Assembly: GCA_013285655.1 (NCBI GenBank)
Contig: JABDHI010000029.1
Coordinates: forward strand, 1-34,304
DNA length: 34,304 nt
Direction: 5' to 3'
Source of the DNA: Bacteroidota bacterium
GTDB taxonomy: Bacteria > Bacteroidota > Bacteroidia > JABEUT01
The notes below the pieces were generated by a model. It was not told the origin of the DNA. It searched no databases and saw only the letters and a program-made list of their open reading frames with translations. Shown here in pieces: positions 22,183-31,228 of the stretch; position 1 is the first letter of the stretch, and each line of letters begins with the position of its first letter. The position numbers were made by a program, and so were the translations under genes.

Positions 22183-23343
22183 ATGAAAAAACTAGATAAG
22201 GATTCTTGTATTGGAGTAATAGGGGCAGGTACCATGGGTAGTGGTATTGCTCAATTGGCGGCATCATTCGGACATAAAGTTATTTTGTTCGATGCAAATG
22301 CGACTGTGTTAAAACAGGCTGATGAAAGGCTTGAAAAATCTCTCGAAGTACTGGTGCAGAAAGGCAAGGTTACCGATGCTGCTGCTAAAAGTACCATTGC
22401 AAATATTCACCATGCATCTTCATTAGATGAACTGGCTAAGTGCGATTTGGTAATTGAAGCAGTGATTGAAGAAATAGGAGTGAAGCAAGATATATTTAAG
22501 AAACTTGAACAGATAACATCTGGCGATTGCATTTTGACTACTAATACATCTTCTCTGTCAGTTGCTTCAATAGCTGCCTCATGTAATAAAGCTGATCGCG
22601 TTGCAGGAATACATTTTTTTAATCCTGCTACACTAATGCCATTGGTTGAAATTGTGCCGGGTATCGCAACCGATCCTGCTGTTATTGAAGAATCGCGCAA
22701 GCTGATCGACACCTGGGGTAAAACAACTGTTATAGCAAAAGATACTCCCGGCTTTATTGTAAATAGAGTTGCACGGCCTTATTATGGCGAAGCTATTCGT
22801 ATTTATGAAGAAGGTATTGCCGATTTGGCAACCATCGATTGGGCCATGAAAGAGATAGGCGGCTTCCGTATGGGGCCATTCGAGCTAATGGATTTTATTG
22901 GTAACGATATTAACTTTAAAGTAACAGAGACTGTGTGGACACAGCTGTTCTTTGATAGCCGGTATAAGCCGTCGTTAACTCAAAAACGCCTTTATGAAGC
23001 AGGTTTTTGGGGAAGGAAAAAAGGCAGGGGGTACTATACTTATGCTGAAGGTGCCACCATGCCAGAACCTAATAAGGACAGAAAGTTGGGTGAGGAAATA
23101 TTTGTTAGAATTATAGCAATGCTTATAAATGAGGCTTATGACGCACTTTATTTAAAAATAGCTTCGAAAGAAGATTTGGAATTGGCTATGACTAAAGGTG
23201 TTAATTATCCTAAAGGCTTATTAAAATGGTCAGAAGAAATAGGTGTTGAAGTGGTTTATAATAAACTAATGGAGTTGCATGAAATGTATTTAGAGGATAG
23301 GTACAGGCCTAGTGTACTTTTAAAGAAATCAATAAAAGCATAA
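22183..23343 (+). CDS. 3-hydroxyacyl-CoA dehydrogenase
   Basis: A 386-residue NAD-dependent enzyme that oxidises (S)-3-hydroxyacyl-CoA or reduces acetoacetyl-CoA. The Rossmann motif GAGTMGSGIAQLAASFG (residues 12-28) is followed by IEAVIEEIGVKQDIFKKLE, NTSSLSVASIA, the catalytic HFFNPATLMPLVEIV and DTPGFIVNRVARPYYGEA. Residues to about 285 form the usual unit. The last 90 or so residues (EEIFVRIIAMLINEAYDAL through YNKLMELHEMYLEDRYRPS) are a second helical 3HCDH C-terminal domain, as in PaaH-like proteins. It starts two bases after a glycosyltransferase stop and ends ten bases before a methyltransferase start, an unusual place for a fatty-acid or phenylacetate enzyme. Confidence 0.94.
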   Translation: MKKLDKDSCIGVIGAGTMGSGIAQLAASFGHKVILFDANATVLKQADERLEKSLEVLVQKGKVTDAAAKSTIANIHHASSLDELAKCDLVIEAVIEEIGVKQDIFKKLEQITSGDCILTTNTSSLSVASIAASCNKADRVAGIHFFNPATLMPLVEIVPGIATDPAVIEESRKLIDTWGKTTVIAKDTPGFIVNRVARPYYGEAIRIYEEGIADLATIDWAMKEIGGFRMGPFELMDFIGNDINFKVTETVWTQLFFDSRYKPSLTQKRLYEAGFWGRKKGRGYYTYAEGATMPEPNKDRKLGEEIFVRIIAMLINEAYDALYLKIASKEDLELAMTKGVNYPKGLLKWSEEIGVEVVYNKLMELHEMYLEDRYRPSVLLKKSIKA

Positions 23344-23353
23344 ACGAACTAGT

Positions 23354-24103
23354 ATGGAAATAAAAATAAAGTCAGTAGCATCGGGCGAAGAAATAAACAG
23401 ACGAAATGGTTTCGTTAAGCTTTACAATGAAAACCCAATACCGGAAACTGAAAAACTTTCGAATGTGCAGTTGTTTGAAAAACGTCAGGACCTGACCAAG
23501 CAGCTTTTCTTTAACGAGGTATATAAGCACATAACAAAAGTGCACGGTGTTATTATGGAATTTGGTGTTCGCTGGGGACAAAACCTCGTTACCCTGAACA
23601 ACTTAAGGGGTATACATGAGCCTTTTAATTATAGTCGTAAAATAATTGGGTTCGACACTTTCGCGGGCTTTCCATCAATCGATGAAAAAGATGGTGCACA
23701 TGGCGTAATTCAAAAAGGTGCCTTTTCGGTAACTCACAATTATGAAGAATATCTTCAACAAGTATTAGACTACCATGAGGCAGAATGCCCACTGAGCCAT
23801 ATTAAAAAGAACTTTCTGGAGAAAGGTGATGCGGTGGTTAAGCTGAAAGAATATCTGGACAAACATCCTGAAACTGTTATTGCTTTTGCCTGGTTCGATT
23901 TTGATATTTACGAACCTACTAAGAAATGTCTCGAGCTTATAAAGCCTTATCTAACCAAAGGTGCAATTGTTGGTTTCGATGAGCTGAATGATCCGCATTT
24001 CCCCGGAGAAACAGTTGCGTTGCGCGAAACACTTGGGCTACACAATGTTCGCATCCGGCGCAATAAATACTCAGGTATGCAATCGTATATTGTTGTTGAA
24101 TAA
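23354..24103 (+). CDS. TylF/MycF-like SAM-dependent methyltransferase family protein
   Basis: A 249-residue protein with a class I methyltransferase layout: IMEFGVRWGQNLVTLNNL (the SAM glycine loop region), then KIIGFDTFAGFPSIDEKDG, GDAVVKLKEYLDKHPE, FAWFDFDIYEPTKKCLELI and KGAIVGFDELNDPHFPGE. The FDTF.GFP and D.D..EPT features are typical of TylF-like sugar O-methyltransferases and related proteins in glycan clusters. Being last in a unit with two glycan genes suggests methylation of a surface sugar, but the acceptor is unknown. Its TAA touches the stop of the convergent agmatinase-family gene, with no base between them. Confidence 0.82.
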   Translation: MEIKIKSVASGEEINRRNGFVKLYNENPIPETEKLSNVQLFEKRQDLTKQLFFNEVYKHITKVHGVIMEFGVRWGQNLVTLNNLRGIHEPFNYSRKIIGFDTFAGFPSIDEKDGAHGVIQKGAFSVTHNYEEYLQQVLDYHEAECPLSHIKKNFLEKGDAVVKLKEYLDKHPETVIAFAWFDFDIYEPTKKCLELIKPYLTKGAIVGFDELNDPHFPGETVALRETLGLHNVRIRRNKYSGMQSYIVVE

Positions 24104-25150
24104 TTAGCTTTTGGTGGTACCCGAAATTGCAGCCAGGTTAGCCATTTTGTAAAGCAATCTTGCTCCTACATTAGCATCCCATTCATCTTTGCCCGGAGCA
24201 ACTTCGTTGATATCAAAAGCAACAATTTGTCTGCCCGATTCTACAACCATTTCTATTAAATGAATAGCTTCCCAAAATTGTAGTCCACCCGGTACCGGTG
24301 TACCTGTATTAGGACAAAGCTTAGGGTCTAATCCATCTATATCAAAGCTTATATACACCTGTTTTGGAAGAGTAGAAATTATGCTTTGTGATATTTCGTG
24401 CCACGATGCACCATGAAACATTTTTTCCTTCATAGTCTTATCTGAGAATAGTTTCACTCTGCCCTTAGAGTTCTCTATAATTGAATTCTCGCCTTCCGAA
24501 AAATCGCGTATGCCTACTTGTACAAGTCTTTCAAGGTTCTTTATTTTCAGGGCATTGAACATGATAGAGGCGTGAGAATAAGTAAAGCCTTCATATGCAT
24601 CCCTTAAATCGCAATGGGCATCAATATGTAATATGCCAAATGAACCGTACTGTTCAGAAACGGCTTGCATTAATCCAAGCGGAGTGCTATGGTCACCGCC
24701 AATTAGGGCTACTATTTTCTTTTTCTTTAAGAAAGTGAGTGATCTTTCCTTTACCCATTTCATCAAATCTTCGCACTCCTTGTTTATCTCTTTTAGTACC
24801 GCCTGTGCTTTTTTATCGTTTGCCTTTCCATCAGTAAATAAATCAATGTAAGCCTCAGCTTTCGGGCGAAGTGTCTTTGTTTTCTTTATCAGCTTAGCAG
24901 GCATTTCGTCCATTGCAATACCTATTTTCCATGCATTAGGCACCTTTTCATCGAACAGATCAACCTGGGCCGATGCTTGCAGAATAGCCTCAGGGCCTTT
25001 GGCTGCACCACTTTGGTATGATACGGTTACATCCCATGGCACAGGCAGTGCTACTACCTTTGCATTGTCAGTTGTATATGGCAGCCCGAATAATGTATCT
25101 GCTTTTGCTGGTCCATCCGGGTCAAAGGTGTTCGATGCTTTTTTTGTCAT
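24104..25150 (-). CDS. Arginase/agmatinase family ureohydrolase
   Basis: A 348-residue binuclear manganese hydrolase. Metal ligands are visible in order: His in IGGDHSTPLGL, the D-x-H-x-D set in ILHIDAHCDLRDAY, and the D-x-D pair in YISFDIDGLDPKLCPNTGTPVPGG. The GTPVPGGLQFWEA segment is typical of agmatinase-like members, which release urea from agmatine to give putrescine; arginase or formimidoylglutamase activity is possible. An inserted helical stretch of charged residues (about 90-130) is present. No pathway partner is adjacent: it is flanked by fmt upstream with a 55-base gap and converges with the TylF-like gene. Confidence 0.92.
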   Translation of the reverse strand: MTKKASNTFDPDGPAKADTLFGLPYTTDNAKVVALPVPWDVTVSYQSGAAKGPEAILQASAQVDLFDEKVPNAWKIGIAMDEMPAKLIKKTKTLRPKAEAYIDLFTDGKANDKKAQAVLKEINKECEDLMKWVKERSLTFLKKKKIVALIGGDHSTPLGLMQAVSEQYGSFGILHIDAHCDLRDAYEGFTYSHASIMFNALKIKNLERLVQVGIRDFSEGENSIIENSKGRVKLFSDKTMKEKMFHGASWHEISQSIISTLPKQVYISFDIDGLDPKLCPNTGTPVPGGLQFWEAIHLIEMVVESGRQIVAFDINEVAPGKDEWDANVGARLLYKMANLAAISGTTKS

Positions 25151-25205
25151 GGGTATAAAATTGAGATGCTAAAAATAAAAAGTATAATGGTTAGTTGTTA
25201 TAAAT

Positions 25206-26165
25206 TTAAAAGATGGCTTGCCAGGTTCCCTCATCCATAGGGAAACCTCTTAGGAAATCTGCCATTTTCATTCGTTTTCTTCCTTCGGCTTGTATCTCTA
25301 TTATTTCCAAGGCTCCATCGCCACAACCAATAAAGGCTTGTTTTTTTGCATTTAGTAAAAATTCGCCGGCGGGTATAACCAATTCAAGATGTTTGACAGT
25401 TGTAAATATTTTGAGCATCATCTTTTCCTTGGCATCATCTTGCAGCTCAGTAAAAGCACCCGGGTAGGGACTTAATCCCCTTATAAAATTAAATACTTCG
25501 GTAGCCGGTTTATTCCAGTCAATACGGCAATCATCTCTAAATATTTTAGGGGCATGTTTCAATACATCAAAAGTAGGTTGCGGAACAGCCTTAACAGTTT
25601 TGTCGGCTATGGCATCCACTGTTGTCACTAATAAAGCCGCACCCGATATCATTAACTTGTCATGCACAGTTCCAGCATTATCTTCTTCGGTAATGGCAAT
25701 CTTTTCGTGTAGTAAAATATCTCCGGTATCAATTTGATGCGATATAAAGAATGTAGTAATGCCGGTTTCGGCTTCTCCGTTAATTACGGCCCAGTTAATA
25801 GGTGCTGCCCCACGATATTGAGGTAATAATGATGCATGTAGATTTATAGTGCCATATTTTGGCATACTCCAAACTATTTCTGGCAACATACGGAACGCAA
25901 CAACTACAAATAAGTCTGCGTTAATTTCTTTCAGCTTGCTGACAAACTCTTCGCTCTTTAACTTGTCAGGTTGCAGAACGGGCAGGTTATTCTTTACTGC
26001 ATATTCTTTTACAGCCGACATTTGAAGCTTTAAGCCTCTGTTAGCTGGCTTGTCGGGTGTAGTAACAACAGCAACTACCTTGTGGTTGCTGTTCATTAAT
26101 GCATCAAGGGTGGCAACTGCAAACTCAGGCGTGCCCATAAATACTATTCTCAGTGAATTGCTCAT
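25206..26165 (-). CDS. fmt: Methionyl-tRNA formyltransferase
   Basis: A 319-residue enzyme that formylates initiator Met-tRNA using 10-formyl-THF. The N-domain starts LRIVFMGTPEFAVATLDAL and has the catalytic region NLHASLLPQYRGAAPINWAV, with Asn and His of the active site, and the Asp in GITTFFISHQIDTGDILLHE. A C-terminal beta-barrel for tRNA binding follows (about 210-319). Length is standard. It lies ten bases downstream of a GT2 gene on the same strand, so a housekeeping gene is sitting at the end of a glycosyltransferase unit. Folate supply genes (thyA, folA) lie nearby on the other strand. Confidence 0.97.
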   Translation of the reverse strand: MSNSLRIVFMGTPEFAVATLDALMNSNHKVVAVVTTPDKPANRGLKLQMSAVKEYAVKNNLPVLQPDKLKSEEFVSKLKEINADLFVVVAFRMLPEIVWSMPKYGTINLHASLLPQYRGAAPINWAVINGEAETGITTFFISHQIDTGDILLHEKIAITEEDNAGTVHDKLMISGAALLVTTVDAIADKTVKAVPQPTFDVLKHAPKIFRDDCRIDWNKPATEVFNFIRGLSPYPGAFTELQDDAKEKMMLKIFTTVKHLELVIPAGEFLLNAKKQAFIGCGDGALEIIEIQAEGRKRMKMADFLRGFPMDEGTWQAIF

Positions 26166-26175
26166 GAATTGAAAA

Positions 26176-27345
26176 CTATTGATGTCGCTGGGTAGGTTCC
26201 CAAATACTGGTTTTAACTCCTGCTATTGCTTTAAGCATACCGGCAAAAATAGCAAGGTTCATAAAAAAGAAATGGCGCAAGAGACGTAAAAGGCGAATAT
26301 GGACTCCGGTTTTTTGAAGGAAATAATCTAGTGGAATAAGAACAAGTATCATGCTCTCAATATAAAATGCAGAGTGATAGCATTGGCTGTAATTTACCAA
26401 TAAAAGGCTGGTTGCATAAATAAGAATAAAGAAAATAGGGCAGAGCCAGCGCAATACTTTGTGCGAGAAAAAGCTAAAGCTAAGTGCATTAAAGCGTAGC
26501 AGCAAATGTTTAAATACAAATAAATTTTGAAAGCTACCCGTTGCTATACGTATCTTTCTTCTAAACTCTTCACGTATGTCATTCGATATATCTTCAAAAA
26601 CAATTGCTTTTACTTCGTTAATGGCTTTGCCACCTTTCTCCAATACTTTCATATTAATATAAAAATCATCTACCAAAAAGTTCTCTGGCACCGGACTAAA
26701 GTATTCTTTCCGGAATGCATAACAGCCACCAAATGGGCCCATCATAGTTCCCCAAAGTATGCCTTCAATGTATTTACTCCCAACTTCACCGCGTATGTAA
26801 AAGCTTTCTTCATACGAAATGCCTTCTTTCTTAAATCCTTTGTGAAGCATGTTGGTATCTACCAAAGCTATTTCGGTATTCTTAAAATGTTTTACCAAAT
26901 GAAACAAGGTCTCTTTATCGAAAATGACATTGGCATCGGTAATAATAAGCAGGGGATGAATAGCCTGGGTAACCAGCTGGTTTATAATGCGCACCTTGCC
27001 TGTACGCATTTTAAATGAAACAAGTTTCAGGTTGGTGTACCTGGTGGCAAGTGAAGTAATTAATTCTTCCGTTCTATCTGTACAGTTATCAGTGCCAATC
27101 AATACTTCGAGTTTATCAATCGGGTAATTGCTTTCAAAAATACTTTTAAGTTTTTCTTCAATAACTTTTTCTTCGTTATGTGCAGCTATTAAGATAGATA
27201 CATTGGGTAATGATGTTGTATCATACACAATCGAGTTGTTCTTTTTACCAATGGCCAACAAGCGTAATAATACAGGGTATATAACATACGAGAATAATAC
27301 CGCCACAACCGATATCCACAAAATGTATTGGTAGGCTAATATCAT
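26176..27345 (-). CDS. Membrane glycosyltransferase family 2 protein
   Basis: A 389-residue processive-type GT2 with a membrane anchor at residues 5-32, the catalytic GT-A domain (VSILIAAHNEEKVIEEKL, LEVLIGTDNCTDRTEEL, the D-A-N site in LLIITDANVIFDKETLF, GPFGGCYAFRKEYF, and KIRIATGSF where the Q/RxxRW-like region lies) and three hydrophobic segments at the C-terminus. Such proteins build surface polysaccharides or glycolipids. It overlaps the upstream GT4 by ATGA (27345-27342), so both are co-translated. The acceptor and sugar are unknown. Confidence 0.9.
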   Translation of the reverse strand: MILAYQYILWISVVAVLFSYVIYPVLLRLLAIGKKNNSIVYDTTSLPNVSILIAAHNEEKVIEEKLKSIFESNYPIDKLEVLIGTDNCTDRTEELITSLATRYTNLKLVSFKMRTGKVRIINQLVTQAIHPLLIITDANVIFDKETLFHLVKHFKNTEIALVDTNMLHKGFKKEGISYEESFYIRGEVGSKYIEGILWGTMMGPFGGCYAFRKEYFSPVPENFLVDDFYINMKVLEKGGKAINEVKAIVFEDISNDIREEFRRKIRIATGSFQNLFVFKHLLLRFNALSFSFFSHKVLRWLCPIFFILIYATSLLLVNYSQCYHSAFYIESMILVLIPLDYFLQKTGVHIRLLRLLRHFFFMNLAIFAGMLKAIAGVKTSIWEPTQRHQ

Positions 27346-28544
27346 TTACCGGCTATTCGTTCTTTATAAAACCCAATAAGGTTTTGTACTATTTTGTTTA
27401 TATCGTGATTAGCCTCTGCAAATAGGCGCCCATTGACAGACATTTGTTTTGCAAGGCCGGGGTTTTGCATGCAAGATACTATACTTTTTGTAAATAACTC
27501 CGGTGTGTCGGCTACCATTACATCGGTTTCGTAATTGCATTCAATTCCTTCAATACCTATTGATGTGGTAACAATGGCTTTACCCTGCGCCATGCCCTCA
27601 ATAATTTTAACCCGCACGCCACTGCCGGCAAGCAAAGGAACTAACATAATATTGTATTGTTTCATAAAGGCAAAAGCATCCTCTATTTCGCCATAAAATG
27701 TAACGTTAGGGTAGGTGGCATTCTTTAGGCTATCAGGCATGTTGCGGCCTGCTACATGAAGTTTAACTGACGGCAAGGCCTGGTGCACGCGGTTCCAAAC
27801 TTCATTTAAAAACCATTCCACTCCTTGTAAGTTGGGTAACCAATCTAATGCTCCAATAAAAAATAATGAGTTTGAGTCAGTGCATTCGGTTGGCACATAT
27901 CTGCTCACATCTATTCCGAAGGGTATATGCGCAATGGGTGTTTTGCATCCAGTTGATATCAGAATGTTTTTATCGTTAACCGTGGTAGTAGTAATACCAT
28001 CGCATGCATTTACGGCCTGTTCTTCATCTCTCCTAAGTTGTTTGGCTAGTATCTTTAAGTATGCTCTCTTTAAAGTATTCTTTTCTTCAACGGCTAGCCG
28101 CTCCCAAATTTTCCACTCAACGTTATGCTCTCTTAAAATTATAGGGGCTTTACTTAGTTTTCGTATTAAAGGAATATAAATGGTAAGATATAGGCCTTCC
28201 AATTGTATTACATCAAACGAATTATCCTTTAAAATATGCTCAAGCTTGTTGGCATATTCTTTTGAGTTGAATCGTGATATATTGTATGACTCACCTTTTA
28301 ACAGAGCAATAAAAGCCTTTATCGGGTTTATTGAATTGTCTATATCTACTGTTTCTAAGGCGATGCCATTCTTAAAATCGGCTGGTACGGTATTTACATC
28401 CACATAGTGTTTTGATGTATTCATGGCCAGCATTTTTACGCTGTGGCCAGCCCTTAAAAACTCACGGCTGAAAACACTAATACCTATAGCCCCTCCATCT
28501 TTCTCAGGGTAAGGTACTTTATTGCACAACTGCAGAATTTTCAT
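27342..28544 (-). CDS. Glycosyltransferase family 4 protein
   Basis: A 400-residue GT-B enzyme starting MKILQLCNKVPYPEKDGG, with the acceptor-domain segment IILREHNVEWKIWERLA, the donor domain FFIGALDWLPNLQGVEWFLNEVW, and AGSGVRVKIIEGMAQGKAIVTT, which carries the G-x-R-K-x-x-E form of the phosphate-binding motif. The ATG at 28544 is chosen because the family normally begins with this KILQL strand; an ATG six codons earlier exists. A TATTTTTG box lies five bases before the chosen ATG. It leads the unit GT4-GT2-fmt. Confidence 0.9.
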   Translation of the reverse strand: MKILQLCNKVPYPEKDGGAIGISVFSREFLRAGHSVKMLAMNTSKHYVDVNTVPADFKNGIALETVDIDNSINPIKAFIALLKGESYNISRFNSKEYANKLEHILKDNSFDVIQLEGLYLTIYIPLIRKLSKAPIILREHNVEWKIWERLAVEEKNTLKRAYLKILAKQLRRDEEQAVNACDGITTTTVNDKNILISTGCKTPIAHIPFGIDVSRYVPTECTDSNSLFFIGALDWLPNLQGVEWFLNEVWNRVHQALPSVKLHVAGRNMPDSLKNATYPNVTFYGEIEDAFAFMKQYNIMLVPLLAGSGVRVKIIEGMAQGKAIVTTSIGIEGIECNYETDVMVADTPELFTKSIVSCMQNPGLAKQMSVNGRLFAEANHDINKIVQNLIGFYKERIAGK

Positions 28545-28549
28545 GCTCC

Positions 28550-28557
28550 CAAAAATA
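28550..28557 (-). promoter_or_regulatory. Putative -7 box touching the GT4 start
   Basis: Minus-strand TATTTTTG is followed by GGAGC and then the ATG at 28544. The geometry is the same as at mutY: the last base of the box is six bases from the A of ATG, so transcription would begin almost at the start codon. GGGAGC could alternatively act as a very close ribosome site. Confidence 0.35.
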
Positions 28558-28657
28558 TGCATTCCGTGCTATGGTGAGTTATTAAATGATAGATTATGGA
28601 CTATAAGATAATAACATGTGTTAGTAATTTTAAATGAGGCTATAAGCAACTATTATC

Positions 28658-28665
28658 TACTTTTG
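28658..28665 (+). promoter_or_regulatory. Putative -7 box of thyA-folA
   Basis: TACTTTTG fits TAnnTTTG and ends 30 bases before the GTG of thyA. No convincing -33 element was found. Confidence 0.5.
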
Positions 28666-28695
28666 ATTAGTAGATAAATTCTTATTCATCAGCCT

Positions 28696-29490
28696 GTGAA
28701 ACAGTATCACGACCTACTTCAGCATATATTAGATAATGGCGCTAAAAAAGACGACCGTACCGGCACCGGAACACTTAGTGTTTTTGGTTATCAAATGCGT
28801 TTCGATCTTCAAAAAGGCTTCCCGTTACTTACTACCAAAAAACTGCATCTTCGTTCTATTATATACGAACTGCTTTGGTTCTTAAAAGGAGAAACCAATA
28901 TTAAATACTTAAAAGATAACGGAGTATCTATTTGGGATGAATGGGCCGATGCCGAAGGTAACCTGGGCCCTGTATATGGTTACCAATGGAGGAGTTGGCC
29001 CGCAGCCGATGGCAGGCATATTGACCAGATAACAAATGTTATTGATCAGATAAAGAAGAACCCAAACTCACGCAGGCTTATAGTAAGTGCATGGAACGTG
29101 GGCGAAATTGATAAAATGAAGCTTCCGCCTTGCCACATGTTCTTTCAGTTTTATGTGTGCGATGGCAAATTATCGTGCTTATTATACCAGCGCAGTGCCG
29201 ATGTGTTTTTAGGTGTGCCCTTCAACATTGCATCGTATGCATTGCTTACCTTAATGGTGGCTCAAGCATCTGGTTTAAAGCCCGGAGAGTTTGTGCATAC
29301 CCTTGGCGATACACATTTGTATCTTAATCACCTCGACCAGGCCAGATTGCAATTAAGTCGTGAATTAAGGCCTTTACCAACCATGAAGGTTAATCCGGAT
29401 GTAAAAGATATCTTTTCCTTCAAGTTTGAAGACTTTACCTTGGAAGGGTATGATCCGCATCCGCATATAAAAGCCCCTGTAGCTGTTTAA
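28696..29490 (+). CDS. thyA: Thymidylate synthase
   Basis: This 264-residue enzyme makes dTMP from dUMP using methylene-THF. Visible motifs are [18 protein letters not shown], the catalytic cysteine in [14 protein letters not shown] and the dUMP-binding [20 protein letters not shown]. The length is the same as E. coli ThyA. The start is a GTG; the reading [24 protein letters not shown] matches the usual N-terminus and no ATG lies nearby. It is followed by folA after 22 bases, the common pairing, since ThyA oxidises the folate that DHFR then reduces. Confidence 0.98.
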   Translation: MKQYHDLLQHILDNGAKKDDRTGTGTLSVFGYQMRFDLQKGFPLLTTKKLHLRSIIYELLWFLKGETNIKYLKDNGVSIWDEWADAEGNLGPVYGYQWRSWPAADGRHIDQITNVIDQIKKNPNSRRLIVSAWNVGEIDKMKLPPCHMFFQFYVCDGKLSCLLYQRSADVFLGVPFNIASYALLTLMVAQASGLKPGEFVHTLGDTHLYLNHLDQARLQLSRELRPLPTMKVNPDVKDIFSFKFEDFTLEGYDPHPHIKAPVAV

Positions 29491-29512
29491 GAAATTCAAT
29501 ATTTTGTGTTTT

Positions 29513-30004
29513 ATGATTGTTTCCTTAGTAGCTGCAGCATCTGATAATAATGTAATAGGTAAAGGTAATGCCCTTATCTGGCGTATGCCTGCCGATATGA
29601 AGTTCTTTAAGACCCTGACCACAGGACACACTGTGGTAATGGGCAGAAAGACATATGAATCGATGGGTAGGCCATTACCAAACCGCAAAAACATAATTAT
29701 TACACGTAATAAAGATTATAAAGCCGAAGGCTGCGTGGTTTTTAGCTCTTTTCAGGAGGTTGTTGAATATTGTAAAGCAGAACCTGAGGTTTTTGTTATT
29801 GGCGGGGCAGAAATATATCACCAAATTATACATACCGCCAATAAGATATATTTAACACGCATACATCAACATTTCGACGGAGATGCGTTTTTTCCCGATA
29901 TACCTGAAAATGAATGGGAGCAAAGCAGTTCGGTTGATTTCGAGGCCGATGAGAAGAACCCGTACGCCTATACTTTTATTGAATATTTGAGGGTAAAAAA
30001 ATGA
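29513..30004 (+). CDS. folA: Dihydrofolate reductase
   Basis: A 163-residue DHFR that regenerates tetrahydrofolate. The protein begins MIVSLVAAASDNNVIGKGNALIWRMPADMKFFK, containing the substrate-binding W-R-M-P-A-D (the Asp binds folate), then VVMGRKTYESMGRPLPNRKNIIITR and VFVIGGAEIYHQII for NADPH. The ATG at 29513 gives the standard N-terminus; a TTG nine bases earlier is not needed. It follows thyA and is very likely co-transcribed with it. Confidence 0.97.
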   Translation: MIVSLVAAASDNNVIGKGNALIWRMPADMKFFKTLTTGHTVVMGRKTYESMGRPLPNRKNIIITRNKDYKAEGCVVFSSFQEVVEYCKAEPEVFVIGGAEIYHQIIHTANKIYLTRIHQHFDGDAFFPDIPENEWEQSSSVDFEADEKNPYAYTFIEYLRVKK

Positions 30005-30023
30005 TATATGTGTTCATTTTTAG

Positions 30024-30031
30024 TACATTTG
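30024..30031 (+). promoter_or_regulatory. Putative -7 box of the HU gene
   Basis: TACATTTG matches TAnnTTTG and ends 29 bases before the HU ATG, giving a leader of about 26 bases. Confidence 0.5.
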
Positions 30032-30060
30032 CGGCGTAATAACATAAACCCCCATTAGTT

Positions 30061-30345
30061 ATGACTAAAGCAGAAATAGTAAAAGAGATATCAAGAAAGA
30101 CTGGTATCGAGAGAACAGTAGTAGAAGCTACTGTAGAAGCCTTTATGAATTCAGTGAAGGAACACATTTCCAATAAAGAAACAGTTTCGTTACGCGGCTT
30201 CGGAAATTTTATAATTAAAAAACGCGCAGCTAAAATAGCCCGTAATATCTCAAAGAATACGGCAATTCAACTTCCTGCACATTTCATCCCTGCATTCAAA
30301 CCTTCTAAGAAATTTTCTGAAAGGGTAAAGAAGTCAGTTAAGTAA
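30061..30345 (+). CDS. HU family DNA-binding protein
   Basis: A 94-residue histone-like protein. It starts MTKAEIVKEISRKTGIER and has the HU/IHF signature VSLRGFGNFIIKKRAAKIARNI, with the DNA-wrapping arm after it (KNTAIQLPAHFIPAFKPSKKF). HU dimers bend and compact DNA. The TPR gene follows after eight bases, so they probably share a message. Which of the HU paralogues usual in this phylum it is cannot be told. Confidence 0.95.
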   Translation: MTKAEIVKEISRKTGIERTVVEATVEAFMNSVKEHISNKETVSLRGFGNFIIKKRAAKIARNISKNTAIQLPAHFIPAFKPSKKFSERVKKSVK

Positions 30346-30353
30346 TCTGTTTG

Positions 30354-31196
30354 ATGGCGGCATTTTCTTCTCGACAATGGATAGCCATCACAGGAAGTGT
30401 AATAATTTTCGCATCGCTTTTCTTTATTAATCGCAAGGCTCCGGCAACAGCTGAAAAAGGTCCTGTTGCCGGCGGTCATGCTGCTGCCACAACCGATTTT
30501 GCCACCGTTTTAGCCGAAGCTGAAAAGCAAGTGCCTGAAAACGACCGGAATTCGATTGATAAGCTAGTTCAGTCGCTGCAAGGCGCTAGTACTGAAGTAC
30601 AAATAGAGACCCTCAAAACAATAATAAGTAAGTACGATAGCCTTGGTGCTATTATACCCGGTACCTTTTATGCCGAAAAACTGGCAGCACTTCGCAATTC
30701 GGCCGATTTGTGGTATAAAGCTGCCGATAGGTATTACAATGCATCTGAGGTAGGTGGTCCGGAAGCAAGGGCTGTTCTCATACAAAAAGCCTCAGAATGC
30801 TATACCAATTCTAATAAGATAGACTCAACCAACCTTGATACTAAGGTAGGAATGGGAAAATGCCTGGTAGAAGGCTCACCTAACCCTATGCAGGGTATTG
30901 CCATAATAGAAGGGGTACTTAAAAAAGATTCCAACAATATTAACGGGCAGCTTGCATTAGGCGAATTATCGGTCCAATCGGGCCAGCTAGACAAGGCTGT
31001 GTACCGTTTTCGCAGGGTTTTAACCATTAATCCATCTTATAGTGACGGGTACCTGTTTTTGGCCGATGTTTATGAAAAAAATGGAAATAAACAGGGTGCT
31101 ATTGAATGTTTGGAAAAATATAGTACTTTTGCGACCGATAAAAAAATAAGGGAAGAGGTTAGTACTGAAATTAAACGATTAAAGAGCTCTCAATAA
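30354..31196 (+). CDS. Membrane-anchored TPR repeat protein
   Basis: A 280-residue protein with one membrane segment near the N-terminus (IAITGSVIIFASLFFI) and no cleavage site, so most of it is probably in the periplasm. From residue 100 on it consists of helical TPR-like pairs (ADLWYKAADRYYNAS, GIAIIEGVLKKDSNNINGQLALGELSVQSGQLDKAVYRFRRVL in pieces, GYLFLADVYEKNGNKQGAIECL). TPR proteins act as scaffolds; no specific partner is suggested. The ATG at 30354 is preferred over an adjacent TTG. It sits between HU and the tiny COX24-like gene. Confidence 0.85.
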   Translation: MAAFSSRQWIAITGSVIIFASLFFINRKAPATAEKGPVAGGHAAATTDFATVLAEAEKQVPENDRNSIDKLVQSLQGASTEVQIETLKTIISKYDSLGAIIPGTFYAEKLAALRNSADLWYKAADRYYNASEVGGPEARAVLIQKASECYTNSNKIDSTNLDTKVGMGKCLVEGSPNPMQGIAIIEGVLKKDSNNINGQLALGELSVQSGQLDKAVYRFRRVLTINPSYSDGYLFLADVYEKNGNKQGAIECLEKYSTFATDKKIREEVSTEIKRLKSSQ

Positions 31197-31228
31197 CAAA
31201 TTAGTAATAATAAAATAACAAGACTGAT

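Noticed and set aside
26527-27018. A 163-residue open frame antisense to the GT2 gene
   Set aside because: The opposite strand encodes the conserved GT2 catalytic domain; this frame is rich in Phe, Tyr and Lys, as expected from the reverse reading of AT-rich codons.
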